A DNA stretch of 64,000 nt from Mycobacterium sp. (GCA_003987775.1 RXJD01000002.1:229367-293366), one strand, 5' to 3'; shown: positions 52,381-60,952, numbered from the stretch's first letter. The notes: a model not told the origin generated them from the sequence alone. Made by a program: numbers and translations.

Positions 52381-52989
52381 ATGCAACTCCTTCTGGTCCG
52401 CCACGCATTGCCGCTGCGCAGCGAACACGGCGAGGGTGCCGATCCCGACCTGTCCGAGACCGGATTGCAGCAGGTAGCGCGGCTGCCTGAGGCGCTGGCC
52501 CGGTTTCCCATCTCTCGTGTCGTCAGCAGCCCGCAACGCCGCGCGATCCAGACCGCCGAGCCGCTGGCGAAGGCTCGCGACCTGAGCATCGATATCGAGG
52601 ACCGGCTGGCTGAATACGACCGGGACCTGACGTCCTACATTCCGATCGAACAGATCCGAACCGAGTTCCCGCAGGAATGGGCTCGCATGGCGCAGGGCCA
52701 CCTGCCGTCTGCCGTCGACGAGGACGCCTTCCGTGCCCGGGTTCGCGGAGCGATCGACGACCTGGTGGCTGCCGCCGACCCCGACGAGACCATCGCCGCG
52801 TTCAGCCACGGCGGTGTGATCAATGTGGTGCTGCACGAGATTCTGGGGACCGCGCGGTTGCTGTCGTTTCCCATCGACTACGCCTCGGTGACGCGGCTGT
52901 TGTTCTCCCGGACCGGGCAGGCGACGGTGGCGACGGTCAACGCGACGGAGCATGTGTGGGATCTGCTGCCCCGAAACCTGCGCGGGTGA
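52381..52989 (+). CDS. histidine phosphatase (phosphoglycerate mutase-like)
   Basis: A 202-residue protein. The phosphohistidine motif LVRHALP is near residue 5 (RHxxP in place of RHG), with SSPQRRAIQTAEPL and the second catalytic His in AFSHGGVINVVLHE. It is a small phosphatase of unknown substrate. It shares its promoter region with the TetR-controlled operon, so it may be co-regulated. Its stop codon lies in the first of three 59-bp repeats. Confidence 0.85.
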   Translation: MQLLLVRHALPLRSEHGEGADPDLSETGLQQVARLPEALARFPISRVVSSPQRRAIQTAEPLAKARDLSIDIEDRLAEYDRDLTSYIPIEQIRTEFPQEWARMAQGHLPSAVDEDAFRARVRGAIDDLVAAADPDETIAAFSHGGVINVVLHEILGTARLLSFPIDYASVTRLLFSRTGQATVATVNATEHVWDLLPRNLRG

Positions 52990-53162
52990 GTCGACGATGC
53001 GCGCCGTGTAGCGGCGTGCGGAGGAGCGAACCGATTTTGCAGGGGTGAGTCGACGATGCGCGCCGTGTAGCGGCGTGCGGAGGAGCGAACCGATCCAGCA
53101 GGAGTGAGTCGACGATGCGCGGCGCGTAGCGGCGTGCGGAGGAGCGAACGATTTGATCCTGA
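52986..53162. repeat. 59-bp tandem repeat, three copies (MIRU/VNTR-like)
   Basis: Units start at 52986, 53045 and 53104, each beginning GTGAGTCGACGATGCGC and containing GCGGCGTGCGGAGGAGCGAA. The first copy overlaps the stop of the upstream gene. Each contains TGA, ATG and a ribosome-binding-like GGAGGAG, as MIRU elements do. Confidence 0.88.
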
Positions 53163-53185
53163 GGAGTGAATGGTAAACAAGTGCG

Positions 53186-54232
53186 GTGACTTCGGTGGAC
53201 CGACTTGACGGCCTCGAGCTGGCGGCGTTGGACGGGTATCTGCGTTCACTGGACGTCCCGCGCACCGGCGAGCTGCGCGGTGAGTTCATCTCCGGCGGCC
53301 GCTCCAATCTGACCTTCCGCGTCTATGACGATGCGACGAGCTGGCTGGTGCGGCGTCCGCCGCTGCACGGCCTGACGCCCTCGGCGCACGACATGGCCCG
53401 TGAGTTCAAGGTGGTGGCCGCGCTGCAGGACACCGCGGTGCCGGTGGCGCGTGCGATCGCCCTGTGTGAGGACGACACGGTGCTGGGTGCGCCATTCCAG
53501 ATCGTCGAATTCGTCGACGGGCAGGTGGTGCGCCGGCGCTCACAGCTGGAATCGCTGGGGCGCCGCGCCATCGACGGCTGCGTGGATTCGCTGATCCGGG
53601 TGCTGGTCGACCTGCACAGCATCGACCCGGCCTCGGTCGGGCTCAGCGACTTCGGCAGGCCCGACGGCTACCTGGAACGCCAGGTACGCCGGTGGGGCTC
53701 GCAATGGGAGCTGGTGCGGTTACCAGAAGACCGCCGCGACGACGACGTCGAACGGTTGCATTCGGCGCTGCAGCAAGCCATTCCGCAGCAGAGCCGGACG
53801 TCGATCGTGCACGGCGACTACCGGATCGACAACACCATCCTCGATTCGGAGGACCCGACCATCGTGCGTGCGGTCGTCGACTGGGAGCTGTCGACTCTGG
53901 GGGACCCGATCAGCGACGCGGCCCTGATGTGCGTCTACCGAGACCCGGCGCTGGACCTGATCATCGACACTCCGGCCGCTTGGACGTCTCCGCTGCTGCC
54001 GTCGGCCGATGAGCTGGCCGACCGGTATTCCCTGGTGTCCGGGCAGCCGCTGGGCCAGTGGGAGTTCTACATGGCCCTGGCGTACTTCAAGCTCGCCATC
54101 ATCGCCGCGGGCATCGACTTTCGCCGGCGCATGTCCGAAGAAGCCGACGGGCAGGAGGCGTCCGCCGACGCTCCCGAGGTGGTGGCGCCGCTGATCTCGC
54201 GCGGACTCGCCGAGATCGCCAGGCTCACCTAG
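53186..54232 (+). CDS. fadE36: APH-fold phosphotransferase named FadE36 (Rv3761c orthologue)
   Basis: A 348-residue protein nearly the length of Rv3761c and similar throughout. Despite the inherited name it is a kinase-fold protein, not an acyl-CoA dehydrogenase. GGRSNLTFRVYD is the nucleotide loop, SIVHGDYRIDNTIL the catalytic loop and AVVDWELSTLGDPISDAA the metal site. A role in phosphorylating hydroxyacyl-CoAs is inferred from its relatives. GTG start at 53186, giving MTSVDRLDGLEL; the ribosome binding site is poor. Its stop overlaps the convergent LapA-like gene. Confidence 0.9.
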   Translation: MTSVDRLDGLELAALDGYLRSLDVPRTGELRGEFISGGRSNLTFRVYDDATSWLVRRPPLHGLTPSAHDMAREFKVVAALQDTAVPVARAIALCEDDTVLGAPFQIVEFVDGQVVRRRSQLESLGRRAIDGCVDSLIRVLVDLHSIDPASVGLSDFGRPDGYLERQVRRWGSQWELVRLPEDRRDDDVERLHSALQQAIPQQSRTSIVHGDYRIDNTILDSEDPTIVRAVVDWELSTLGDPISDAALMCVYRDPALDLIIDTPAAWTSPLLPSADELADRYSLVSGQPLGQWEFYMALAYFKLAIIAAGIDFRRRMSEEADGQEASADAPEVVAPLISRGLAEIARLT

Positions 54233-54600
54233 CGGTGCGCGGCGGTCAGGTTCTTCTTGGCCGCGCGGCGCAGCTGAACGATCCGGGCCGTACCCACGGC
54301 AACGGTGATCAGCCCGCCCACGACGGCGGCCAGCAGGATCGCCACTCCCAGCGGCAGCGTCCAGTGCCAGCCGAGGAAGGTGAACGCGGTGGACGCGGTG
54401 TTCTGGGCGATGAAGACCAGCAACAGGATCAGGATCAGGAAGCCGACGATCAGCGACGACCACAGGGCGCCGGCGCGGGTGAACGCGGACGCCTTGTCCT
54501 TCGGCAGCGGTCGGGACTGCGGCGGCGGTGTCTTACGGGACGGCGAATGATCAGGCCGAGGTGCATCCGGCGGCAGCGAGCCAGGAGAGGTGCTGGTCAT
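54229..54600 (-). CDS. LapA-domain membrane protein (Rv3760 orthologue)
   Basis: A 123-residue protein with a Pro/Ser-rich cytoplasmic N-terminus and two TM helices (SSLIVGFLILILLLVFIAQN and LGVAILLAAVVGGLITVAVG), with the DUF1049/LapA signature AQNTASTAFTFLGWHWTLPLGV and a basic tail. ATG at 54600. LapA-type proteins assist envelope assembly in Gram-negatives; the role here is unknown. Its stop shares CTAG with that of fadE36. Confidence 0.85.
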   Translation of the reverse strand: MTSTSPGSLPPDAPRPDHSPSRKTPPPQSRPLPKDKASAFTRAGALWSSLIVGFLILILLLVFIAQNTASTAFTFLGWHWTLPLGVAILLAAVVGGLITVAVGTARIVQLRRAAKKNLTAAHR

Positions 54601-54689
54601 GAGTCCATCTTTGACCCATACGGCACGGAATGAAACCAAACCACAGGAAAACTCCTCGCATGCTCGGCTGCGGCGGCGTCGCGGCAACG

Positions 54690-54695
54690 TAGTCT
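54690..54695 (+). promoter_or_regulatory. -10 hexamer of leaderless proXVWZ mRNA
   Basis: TAGTCT ends 7 nt before the GTG at 54703, consistent with the transcript beginning at the proX start codon. Confidence 0.6.
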
Positions 54696-54702
54696 CGTCA
54701 GG

Positions 54703-55638
54703 GTGGAAATGCTGCGGCGGGCAACACTCGCCGCGATTGTGTTGCTGCTCGGATACCCGATTGCGGCGTGCGGCAATCCCGATCCGTTCGGATCCGGCGC
54801 GGGTGGCCCCAGGTCCATCGTGGTGGGATCCGGCGACTTCCCGGAATCGCAGATCGTCGCCGAAATCTACGCGCAGGCACTGCATGCCAACGGCTTCGAC
54901 GTCGGACGGAGAATGGGCATCGGCAGCCGGGAGACGTATATCCCGGCGCTCAAAGACCATTCCATCGACCTGGTTCCGGAGTACATCGGCAATCTGCTGC
55001 TCTACTTCGAGCCGGACTCAAAGGCCACCGTTCTCGACGCGGTCGAGTTGCAGCTGTATCAGCGGCTGCCCGGTGACCTCTCCATTCTCACTCCGTCGCC
55101 TGCTTCGGATACCGACACCGTCACAGTCACCGCCGCCACCGCCGCCAAGTGGAGCCTCAAGACGATCGGGGACCTCGCTGCGCATTCCGCCGAGGTGCGT
55201 TTCGCCGCGCCGTCAGCCTTCGCGACCCGTCCGTCCGGGCTGATCGGGCTCAAGCAGAAGTACGGACTCGATATCAGTTCCGGCAACTTCATGACGATCA
55301 ACGACGGCGGCGGCCCGGTGACGGTGCGGGCGTTGGTGGACGGGTCGGCGACCGCCGCCAACATCTTCAGTACCTCGCCGGCCGTGGTGCAGGATCACCT
55401 GGTGGCGCTGGAGGATCCTGAGCACAACTTTCTGGCCGGAAACATTGTGCCGCTGGTTAATTCACAGAAGAAGTCCGACCGCCTCAAGGAGGTGCTCGAT
55501 GCGGTCTCGGCGAAGCTGACCACCGGCGGTATCGCCAAACTCAACGCGGCGGTCTTCGGCAACGGTGGCGTCGATCCCGACGAAGCGGCCCGGAAATGGG
55601 TGCACGACAACGGTTTCGATCGGCCGATCGAGCACTGA
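54703..55638 (+). CDS. proX: osmoprotectant ABC transporter binding lipoprotein ProX
   Basis: A 311-residue lipoprotein with signal peptide and lipobox near residue 23 (PIAAC). The mature domain is an OpuAC/ProX-type substrate binder: GSGDFPESQIVAEIYAQAL, then LVPEYIGNLLLYF, typical of glycine betaine/choline binding proteins. GTG start at 54703; ATG 54709 is an alternative. It is first of a tight proX-proV-proW-proZ operon, as in M. tuberculosis Rv3759c-Rv3756c. Confidence 0.92.
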   Translation: MEMLRRATLAAIVLLLGYPIAACGNPDPFGSGAGGPRSIVVGSGDFPESQIVAEIYAQALHANGFDVGRRMGIGSRETYIPALKDHSIDLVPEYIGNLLLYFEPDSKATVLDAVELQLYQRLPGDLSILTPSPASDTDTVTVTAATAAKWSLKTIGDLAAHSAEVRFAAPSAFATRPSGLIGLKQKYGLDISSGNFMTINDGGGPVTVRALVDGSATAANIFSTSPAVVQDHLVALEDPEHNFLAGNIVPLVNSQKKSDRLKEVLDAVSAKLTTGGIAKLNAAVFGNGGVDPDEAARKWVHDNGFDRPIEH

Positions 55639-55639
55639 T

Positions 55640-56740
55640 GTGATCACCTTCGACAACGTCAGCAAGGTCTTTAGCGGCGGCGCAACGGCGGTCGACCGGT
55701 TGAGTCTGCATGTGCCGAAAGGCAAGCTGACGGTTTTCGTCGGCTCGTCCGGCTGCGGGAAGACCACCGCGCTACGCATGATCAACCGGATGGTCGATCC
55801 CACCTCGGGCACCGTGACCGTCGACGGCAAGGACGTCTCGACGGTCAGCCCGGTGCGACTGCGCCGCGGCATCGGCTACGTCATCCAGAGCGCGGGTTTG
55901 ATGCCCCACCAACGGGTTATCGATAACGTGGCCACGGTGCCGGTGCTCTGCGGTCAGTCCCGGCGCGCGGCCCGCGCCGCTGCCTACCAGGTACTCGAAC
56001 GCGTCGGGCTGAATCCGAAGCTCGCGTCGCGCTATCCCGCGCAACTGTCCGGCGGCGAACAACAGCGGGTAGGAGTGGCACGGGCACTGGCCGCCGACCC
56101 GCCGATTCTGTTGATGGACGAGGCATTCTCCGCCGTCGACCCGGTGGTCCGCCACACTTTGCAGAACGAAATTCTGCGGCTGCAAAGCGAATTGCGCAAA
56201 ACCATCGTTTTCGTCACCCACGACATCGACGAGGCGCTCCGGCTCGCCGACCGCGTCGCCGTGTTCGGATCAGGTGGTGTCCTACAGCAATACGACGAGC
56301 CGGCGCGGTTGCTCGCCCGGCCGGCCAACGACTTCGTCGCCAGGTTCATCGGCCTCGGGCGCGGCTACCGGTGGCTGCAACTCCTCGACGCGACCGGACT
56401 GCCGCTGCATGAGATCCAGCGGATCCCGGCTGCCGGACTGGCGAGTGCCGCACTCCCGGATGGGTGGGCGTTGGTCGTCGACGCCGACGGCGCGGCGCAA
56501 GGCTGGATCGATGCCGACGGACTGCGCCGGCACCGCGGCGGCCAACCATTGACCGAGGCCATGACATCGGTGGGTTCGGTGTTCCACGTCGACGGCAACC
56601 TCAGCCAGGCCCTCGATGCGGCGCTGTCGTCGCCGTCGTCGGTCGGTGTCGCCGTCGACCGCGCGGAGAAGGTCGTCGGAGGCGTCCTGGCCACTGACGT
56701 GCTGGCCGCGGCCCAGGCGCGCAGACGGGTGCAGGGCTAA
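55640..56740 (+). CDS. proV: osmoprotectant ABC transporter ATPase ProV
   Basis: A 366-residue ATPase. Walker A is GSSGCGKTT, the signature LSGGEQQRVGVARAL, Walker B PILLMDEAFSAVD and the switch VFVTHDIDEAL. Residues ~245-366 form a CBS-type regulatory module, usual in OpuA/ProV family proteins that sense ionic strength. GTG start at 55640, one base after the proX stop. Confidence 0.93.
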   Translation: MITFDNVSKVFSGGATAVDRLSLHVPKGKLTVFVGSSGCGKTTALRMINRMVDPTSGTVTVDGKDVSTVSPVRLRRGIGYVIQSAGLMPHQRVIDNVATVPVLCGQSRRAARAAAYQVLERVGLNPKLASRYPAQLSGGEQQRVGVARALAADPPILLMDEAFSAVDPVVRHTLQNEILRLQSELRKTIVFVTHDIDEALRLADRVAVFGSGGVLQQYDEPARLLARPANDFVARFIGLGRGYRWLQLLDATGLPLHEIQRIPAAGLASAALPDGWALVVDADGAAQGWIDADGLRRHRGGQPLTEAMTSVGSVFHVDGNLSQALDAALSSPSSVGVAVDRAEKVVGGVLATDVLAAAQARRRVQG

Positions 56741-56744
56741 CCCG

Positions 56745-57413
56745 ATGAACTACCTGCTGACGCATCTGGGCACCGCGTGGGCGCTGACCGTCGTCCATCT
56801 GCGGCTGTCGCTGCTGCCTGTGTTGATCGGGCTGGCCATCGCGGTGCCACTCGGTCTGCTGGTGCAGCGCGCGCCGGTGCCGCGCCGGTTGACGACGCTG
56901 ACCGCGAGCGTCGTTTTCACCATTCCGTCCCTGGCACTGTTCGTCGTGCTGCCGCTGATCATCGGAACACGGATCCTCGACGAAGCGAATGTGATCGTCG
57001 CGCTGAGTGCCTACACCAGCGCCCTGATGGTCAGGGCGGTTCTCGAGGCGCTGGACGCGGTACCGGCGCAGTTGCGCGAGGCGGCCGTCGCGGTCGGCTA
57101 CGGGCCGGTGGCCCGGATGCTGAAAGTTGAACTGCCGCTGTCTGTTCCGGTACTGGTGGCCGGCCTTCGGGTGGTGGTGGTGACCAACATCGCGATGGTG
57201 TCGGTCGGCTCGGTGATCGGCATCGGCGGGCTCGGCACCTGGTTCACCGCGGGATTCCAGATGAACAAGAGCGAGCAGATCGTCGCCGGCATCATCGCGA
57301 TGTTCACGCTCGCGGTGGTTGTCGACACGACGATCAGCATCCTCGGCCGTCTGGCGACGCCGTGGGAGCACGGCCGCCGCATCCGGTCCCCGATCGTCGG
57401 CGGCGCCCGATGA
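56745..57413 (+). CDS. proW: osmoprotectant ABC transporter permease ProW
   Basis: A 222-residue permease with about five or six TM helices and the EAA-type loop in QLREAAVAVGYGPVARMLKVELPLSVPVL. ATG 4 nt after the proV stop; it overlaps proZ by ATGA. Confidence 0.92.
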   Translation: MNYLLTHLGTAWALTVVHLRLSLLPVLIGLAIAVPLGLLVQRAPVPRRLTTLTASVVFTIPSLALFVVLPLIIGTRILDEANVIVALSAYTSALMVRAVLEALDAVPAQLREAAVAVGYGPVARMLKVELPLSVPVLVAGLRVVVVTNIAMVSVGSVIGIGGLGTWFTAGFQMNKSEQIVAGIIAMFTLAVVVDTTISILGRLATPWEHGRRIRSPIVGGAR

Positions 57414-58144
57414 ACTTCGTCGCACAGGCGGTGTCCTTTCTCACCACCGCAAGCAACTGGACCGGCCCGGCCGGCTTGGCCGCCCGCATCGGCGAACACC
57501 TGGAATACACGGCACTGGCCGTGGTCGCCTCGGCCGTCATCGCCCTCCCGGTGGGGTTGGTCATCGGGCACACCGGGCGCGGGCAGTTACTCGTGGTGGG
57601 CGCGGTCAACGGACTGCGCGCGTTGCCGACGCTGGGGGTGCTGCTGCTCGGGGTGCTGGTGTACGGGCTGGGACTGGGGCCCCCGATTGTGGCGCTGATG
57701 CTGCTGGGCATCCCGTCAGTGCTGGCCGGCGCGTACGCCGGCGTCGCCGGTGTCGATCGGCTGGTAGTCGACGCCGCGCGCGCCATGGGCATGGCCGAAC
57801 ACCAGGTGCTGCTGCGGGTCGAGGTGCCCAACGCGTTGCCGTTGATCCTGGGCGGCCTGCGCAACGCGACCCTGCAGGTGGTGGCCACCGCCACCGTCGC
57901 CGCCTACGCGAGCCTCGGTGGACTGGGCCGCTACCTGATCGACGGCATCAAAGAGCGCCAGTTTCACATCGCACTCGTCGGTGCGCTGATGGTGGCCGCG
58001 TTGGCGCTGATCCTGGACGGGCTGATGGCGGTGGCGGTGTGGGCTTCGGCGCCGGGCAGCGGGCGGCTGAGCTGTAGCAATCGGTGCTGTGATGTCTCAG
58101 TTGGGGACAAACCTGCCGCCGTGGACCAACAGGTCCTACGGTAG
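57410..58144 (+). CDS. proZ: osmoprotectant ABC transporter permease ProZ
   Basis: A 244-residue permease paralogous to ProW. The EAA-type loop is VVDAARAMGMAEHQVLLRVEVP. The last ~20 residues form a soluble tail with a Cys cluster (SCSNRCCD), probably an extension past the last TM helix. ATG at 57410 overlaps the proW stop. Its end is 4 nt before the start of the next gene. Confidence 0.92.
   Translation: MNFVAQAVSFLTTASNWTGPAGLAARIGEHLEYTALAVVASAVIALPVGLVIGHTGRGQLLVVGAVNGLRALPTLGVLLLGVLVYGLGLGPPIVALMLLGIPSVLAGAYAGVAGVDRLVVDAARAMGMAEHQVLLRVEVPNALPLILGGLRNATLQVVATATVAAYASLGGLGRYLIDGIKERQFHIALVGALMVAALALILDGLMAVAVWASAPGSGRLSCSNRCCDVSVGDKPAAVDQQVLR
58137..58142 (+). promoter_or_regulatory. -10 hexamer of leaderless Rv3755c-like mRNA
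   Basis: TACGGT 6 nt before the GTG at 58149, inside the end of proZ. Confidence 0.55.
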
Positions 58145-58148
58145 AGGC

Positions 58149-58748
58149 GTGACCGCAGCCCCCTCTGAACCGACTCCTAGCGCCTGGCCGCAGATGCTGA
58201 CCTGGCGTGCGCAGGACATTTCGCGTATGGAATCAGTGCGAATCCAGTTGTCAGGCAAGAGAATCAAGGCCAACGGCCGTATCGTGGCCGCGGCCACCGC
58301 AACCAATCCCGCCTTCGGGGCCTTCTACGAACTGCAGACCGACGAGAAGGGCGCGACCAAGCGGTTCGGCCTGACGGTGACGCTCGCCGAGCGGGAACGC
58401 CAGCTCGCCATCGCGCGTGACGAAGAGAACATGTGGTTGATCACCGATCATCAGGGGGAGCGACGCTCCGGGTACAACGGCGCCCTGGACGTCGACCTGG
58501 TGTTCAGTCCGTTCTTCAACGCACTGCCTATCCGGCGGCTCGGGATTCACGAGCGGGCGGACTCCGTAGTCCTGCCGATGGTCTACGTGAATGTGCCGGA
58601 GATGACCGTCGACGCGGCGACCGTCAGCTACACCAGCGAGGGCCGGCTGGATGCGATCAAACTGCGGTCGCCGGTGGCTGACACCACCGTGGTCGTGGAC
58701 GCCGACGGGTTCATCGTCGACTATCCAGGGTTGGCAGAGCGGATCTGA
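58149..58748 (+). CDS. putative glycolipid-binding domain protein (Rv3755c orthologue)
   Basis: A 199-residue protein, the same length as Rv3755c. It belongs to the putative glycolipid-binding (DUF1089) family: [56 protein letters not shown] and [13 protein letters not shown]. The binding function is only a family prediction. GTG start at 58149, supported by a -10 hexamer 6 nt upstream. It converges with tyrA and the two overlap by 38 bp. Confidence 0.87.
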   Translation: MTAAPSEPTPSAWPQMLTWRAQDISRMESVRIQLSGKRIKANGRIVAAATATNPAFGAFYELQTDEKGATKRFGLTVTLAERERQLAIARDEENMWLITDHQGERRSGYNGALDVDLVFSPFFNALPIRRLGIHERADSVVLPMVYVNVPEMTVDAATVSYTSEGRLDAIKLRSPVADTTVVVDADGFIVDYPGLAERI

Positions 58749-59670
58749 TCACCCCGCCGGCCCGGCCGGCCGCGGCCAGCTGCTGGCGCCATCCGTCGGC
58801 GCCCACGACGACGGTGACGATGTCGGAGCGTGGGAAGCTCTCGTAGCGCGTGCGCGCGGCGTGACCCTCGTCGACGAGGTCGGCTACCGAGCCGTTGTGC
58901 GCCAGTGACTCGCGGGCGCGTCCGAGTAGTTCGATGATCCGGTCGGTGGCTGGCGTCAGCTGGCTGGTGTTGGCCTCACACATCGCCCGCACCAGGTCCG
59001 GCGCCGTGCCCGCCACCCGGGTCGCGTCCCGGAACGAGCCCGCGGCCAGTGCGAACGCCAGCGGAACCTCGGCGGCGGTGATCGCCAGCGCCTCGGCGAG
59101 TAGGTGCGGCAGATGCGAGATGGCGGCCGCCGCGGCGTCGTGCTCGTCGGATTTCGCGGGCACCACCACCGCCCCGCAGTCCAGGGCCAGCTCCGTCACC
59201 ATCGTCCAGACGTGTGGGTCGACGTGGTCGTCCACACTGACCACCCAGGGCGCCCGGTTGAACAAGCCGCCGTGGCCGGCCGTCCAGCCCGAGTGTGCGG
59301 TGCCGGTCATCGGGTGGCCCCCGACGAAGCGCGTTAGCAGGCCGGCGGCAATAACCTCGTCGAGTACCGCCTTCTTGACGCTGGTGACATCGGTCAGGGG
59401 GCAGTCCGGGGCCAGGTCGCCGATGTGGGCCAGCATGCCGGGCAGCGCCGGCATGGGTACGGCCAGCACGATCAGGGCGTTCTTGGCGGCGGCACGGGCC
59501 AGGGTGGCGCTGAGGTCGGTGGAGGCGTCGAACCCGTCGGCCTGGGCGCCGTGCGCGCCTTCCACCGAACGGTTGTAGCCGAATACTTCACGGCCCGCCC
59601 CGGCAGCGGCCCGCATAATCGAACCGCCGATCAGACCCAGCCCCAGAATGCACACCGGTGTCTTCCCCAC
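58711..59670 (-). CDS. tyrA: prephenate dehydrogenase TyrA
   Basis: A 319-residue enzyme for tyrosine synthesis that oxidatively decarboxylates prephenate using NAD. The Rossmann motif [14 protein letters not shown] is at the N-terminus. The catalytic segment is [12 protein letters not shown] and [13 protein letters not shown], which holds the conserved His. The C-terminal helical dimer domain is intact. GTG start at 59670; the 3' end overlaps the glycolipid-binding gene by 38 bp. Orthologue of Rv3754. Confidence 0.9.
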   Translation of the reverse strand: MGKTPVCILGLGLIGGSIMRAAAGAGREVFGYNRSVEGAHGAQADGFDASTDLSATLARAAAKNALIVLAVPMPALPGMLAHIGDLAPDCPLTDVTSVKKAVLDEVIAAGLLTRFVGGHPMTGTAHSGWTAGHGGLFNRAPWVVSVDDHVDPHVWTMVTELALDCGAVVVPAKSDEHDAAAAAISHLPHLLAEALAITAAEVPLAFALAAGSFRDATRVAGTAPDLVRAMCEANTSQLTPATDRIIELLGRARESLAHNGSVADLVDEGHAARTRYESFPRSDIVTVVVGADGWRQQLAAAGRAGGVIRSALPTLDSRR

Positions 59671-59747
59671 AGTGCAAGGTTGGCACAGGTCGACCGGCGA
59701 CGGATCGCTTGGGACCGCTTCATCTGGCCACCGGCCAGGTCAGGGAC

Positions 59748-59753
59748 TAGCGT
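59748..59753 (+). promoter_or_regulatory. -10 hexamer of leaderless Rv3753c-like mRNA
   Basis: TAGCGT 8 nt before the ATG at 59762. Confidence 0.5.
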
Positions 59754-59761
59754 AGGCGGCC

Positions 59762-60283
59762 ATGGGAGCACAACGGGCTTCAGCAGCAGGCCCGTCCACG
59801 GACACCCCCGACGGCTTCGGCGTCGCGGTCGTACGCGAAGAGGGCAAGTGGCGCTGTGCGCCACTGGGCCCTAGAGCGCTGACCAGTTTGTCGGCCGCCG
59901 AGACCGAACTGCGGGAGCTGCGAAGTTCGGGCGCCGTCTTCGGCTTGTTGGACGTCGACGATGAATTCTTTGTCATCGTGCGTCCGGCGCCATCCGGGAC
60001 CCGGTTGCTGCTCTCTGATGCCACCGCCGCGCTGGATTACGACATCGCCGCCGAGGTGCTGGACAGCCTGGATGCCGAGATCGATCCCGAAGATCTCGAG
60101 GAGGCCGACCCGTTCGAGGAGGGCGACCTGGGGTTGCTGTCCGATATCGGGCTGCCCGAGGCGGTGCTGGGGGTCATCCTCGACGAGACCGACCTCTATG
60201 CCGACGAGCAACTCGGCCGCATCGCTCGCGAGATGGGGTTCGCCGAGCAGCTGTCCGCGGTGATCGACCGTCTCGGTCGGTGA
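59762..60283 (+). CDS. tRNA adenosine deaminase-associated protein (Rv3753c orthologue)
   Basis: A 173-residue acidic protein with a DLEEADPFEEGDLGLL region and the conserved LPEAVLGVILDETDLYADEQLG. This actinobacterial family is always encoded beside tadA and named for that link; its biochemical role is unknown. ATG at 59762. Its stop overlaps the GTG that could start tadA. Confidence 0.88.
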   Translation: MGAQRASAAGPSTDTPDGFGVAVVREEGKWRCAPLGPRALTSLSAAETELRELRSSGAVFGLLDVDDEFFVIVRPAPSGTRLLLSDATAALDYDIAAEVLDSLDAEIDPEDLEEADPFEEGDLGLLSDIGLPEAVLGVILDETDLYADEQLGRIAREMGFAEQLSAVIDRLGR

Positions 60284-60297
60284 TTCGCCGGTCGGTG

Positions 60298-60756
60298 ATG
60301 GCTTCCGACGAGGAGCTGATCCGCGCCGCGTTGGCGGTCGCTAGGACCGCCGGACCTCGTGACGTGCCGATCGGCGCCGTCGTCGTCGGACCCGACGGGG
60401 CCTTGTTGGCTCAGGCGGTCAATGCCCGCGAAGCCGACGGCGATCCCACCGCCCACGCGGAGATCCTGGCGTTGCGGCAGGCCGCGCGCGAGCTGGGCGA
60501 CGGGTGGCGGCTGGAAGGCGCGACGCTGGCGGTCACCGTCGAACCGTGCACCATGTGCGCCGGGGCGTTGGTGCTGGCCAGGGTGGCTCGGCTGGTATTC
60601 GGCGCCTGGGAGCCCAAGACCGGCGCGGTCGGCTCGCTGTGGGATGTGGTGCGCGATCGCCGGCTCAATCATCGGCCCGAAGTTCGTGGTGGGGTGCTGG
60701 CCTCGGAGTGCGCCGCGCCGCTCGAGGAGTTCTTCGCCCGGCAGCGATTGGGGTGA
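60298..60756 (+). CDS. tadA: tRNA-specific adenosine deaminase TadA
   Basis: A 152-residue deaminase, same length as Rv3752c. The zinc and proton-shuttle motif is TAHAEILAL, and the second zinc motif is EPCTMCAGAL. It converts A34 of tRNA-Arg(ACG) to inosine; that tRNA gene is in this window at 29750. ATG at 60298 gives MASDEELIRAAL; the upstream GTG at 60280 would overlap the previous stop and add six residues. Confidence 0.93.
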   Translation: MASDEELIRAALAVARTAGPRDVPIGAVVVGPDGALLAQAVNAREADGDPTAHAEILALRQAARELGDGWRLEGATLAVTVEPCTMCAGALVLARVARLVFGAWEPKTGAVGSLWDVVRDRRLNHRPEVRGGVLASECAAPLEEFFARQRLG

Positions 60757-60785
60757 GCGGCGGGTGGTTCGGTAAGCTGCTCGGC

Positions 60786-60875
60786 GGTGGCGTGTCCGAG
60801 CGGCCTAAGGAGCACGCCTCGAAAGCGTGTGACGGCTAAAACCGTCCGAGGGTTCAAATCCCTCCGCCACCGCCA
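60786..60875 (+). tRNA. tRNA-Ser (anticodon CGA)
   Basis: Acceptor stem GGTGGCG/CGCCACC, discriminator G at 60872 and encoded CCA to 60875. The anticodon loop is CTCGAAA, with a class II long variable arm and GGTTCAAATCC T-loop. Confidence 0.95.
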
Positions 60876-60880
60876 TGTGA

Positions 60881-60925
60881 TGAGTCGCGTCATCGGTTAC
60901 AGGTGAGTCGCGTCATGGGTTACAG
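60881..60925. repeat. 23-bp direct doublet after tRNA-Ser
   Basis: Two copies of a unit beginning TGAGTCGCGTCAT and ending GGTTACAG start at 60881 and 60904, differing at one position. They sit between the tRNA and its terminator. They could be transposon-end or attachment-site remnants; no transposase is present. Confidence 0.75.
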
Positions 60926-60928
60926 ATT

Positions 60929-60952
60929 CCCCGGCCATCGGCCGGGGTTTTT
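60929..60952 (+). terminator. intrinsic terminator after tRNA-Ser
   Basis: Stem CCCCGGCC, loop ATC, stem GGCCGGGG, then TTTTT. Confidence 0.88.

Noticed and set aside
52986-53162. CRISPR-like array
   Set aside because: The copies are contiguous with no unique spacers, there are only three, and no cas gene is present. It is a tandem repeat.
53186-54232. Reading fadE36 as an acyl-CoA dehydrogenase because of its name
   Set aside because: The sequence has the HGD and VDWE kinase motifs and none of the acyl-CoA dehydrogenase motifs.
58069-58144. Cys-rich end of ProZ as a metal-binding domain
   Set aside because: Only four Cys in a short tail without a regular pattern; more likely an unselected extension past the last TM helix.
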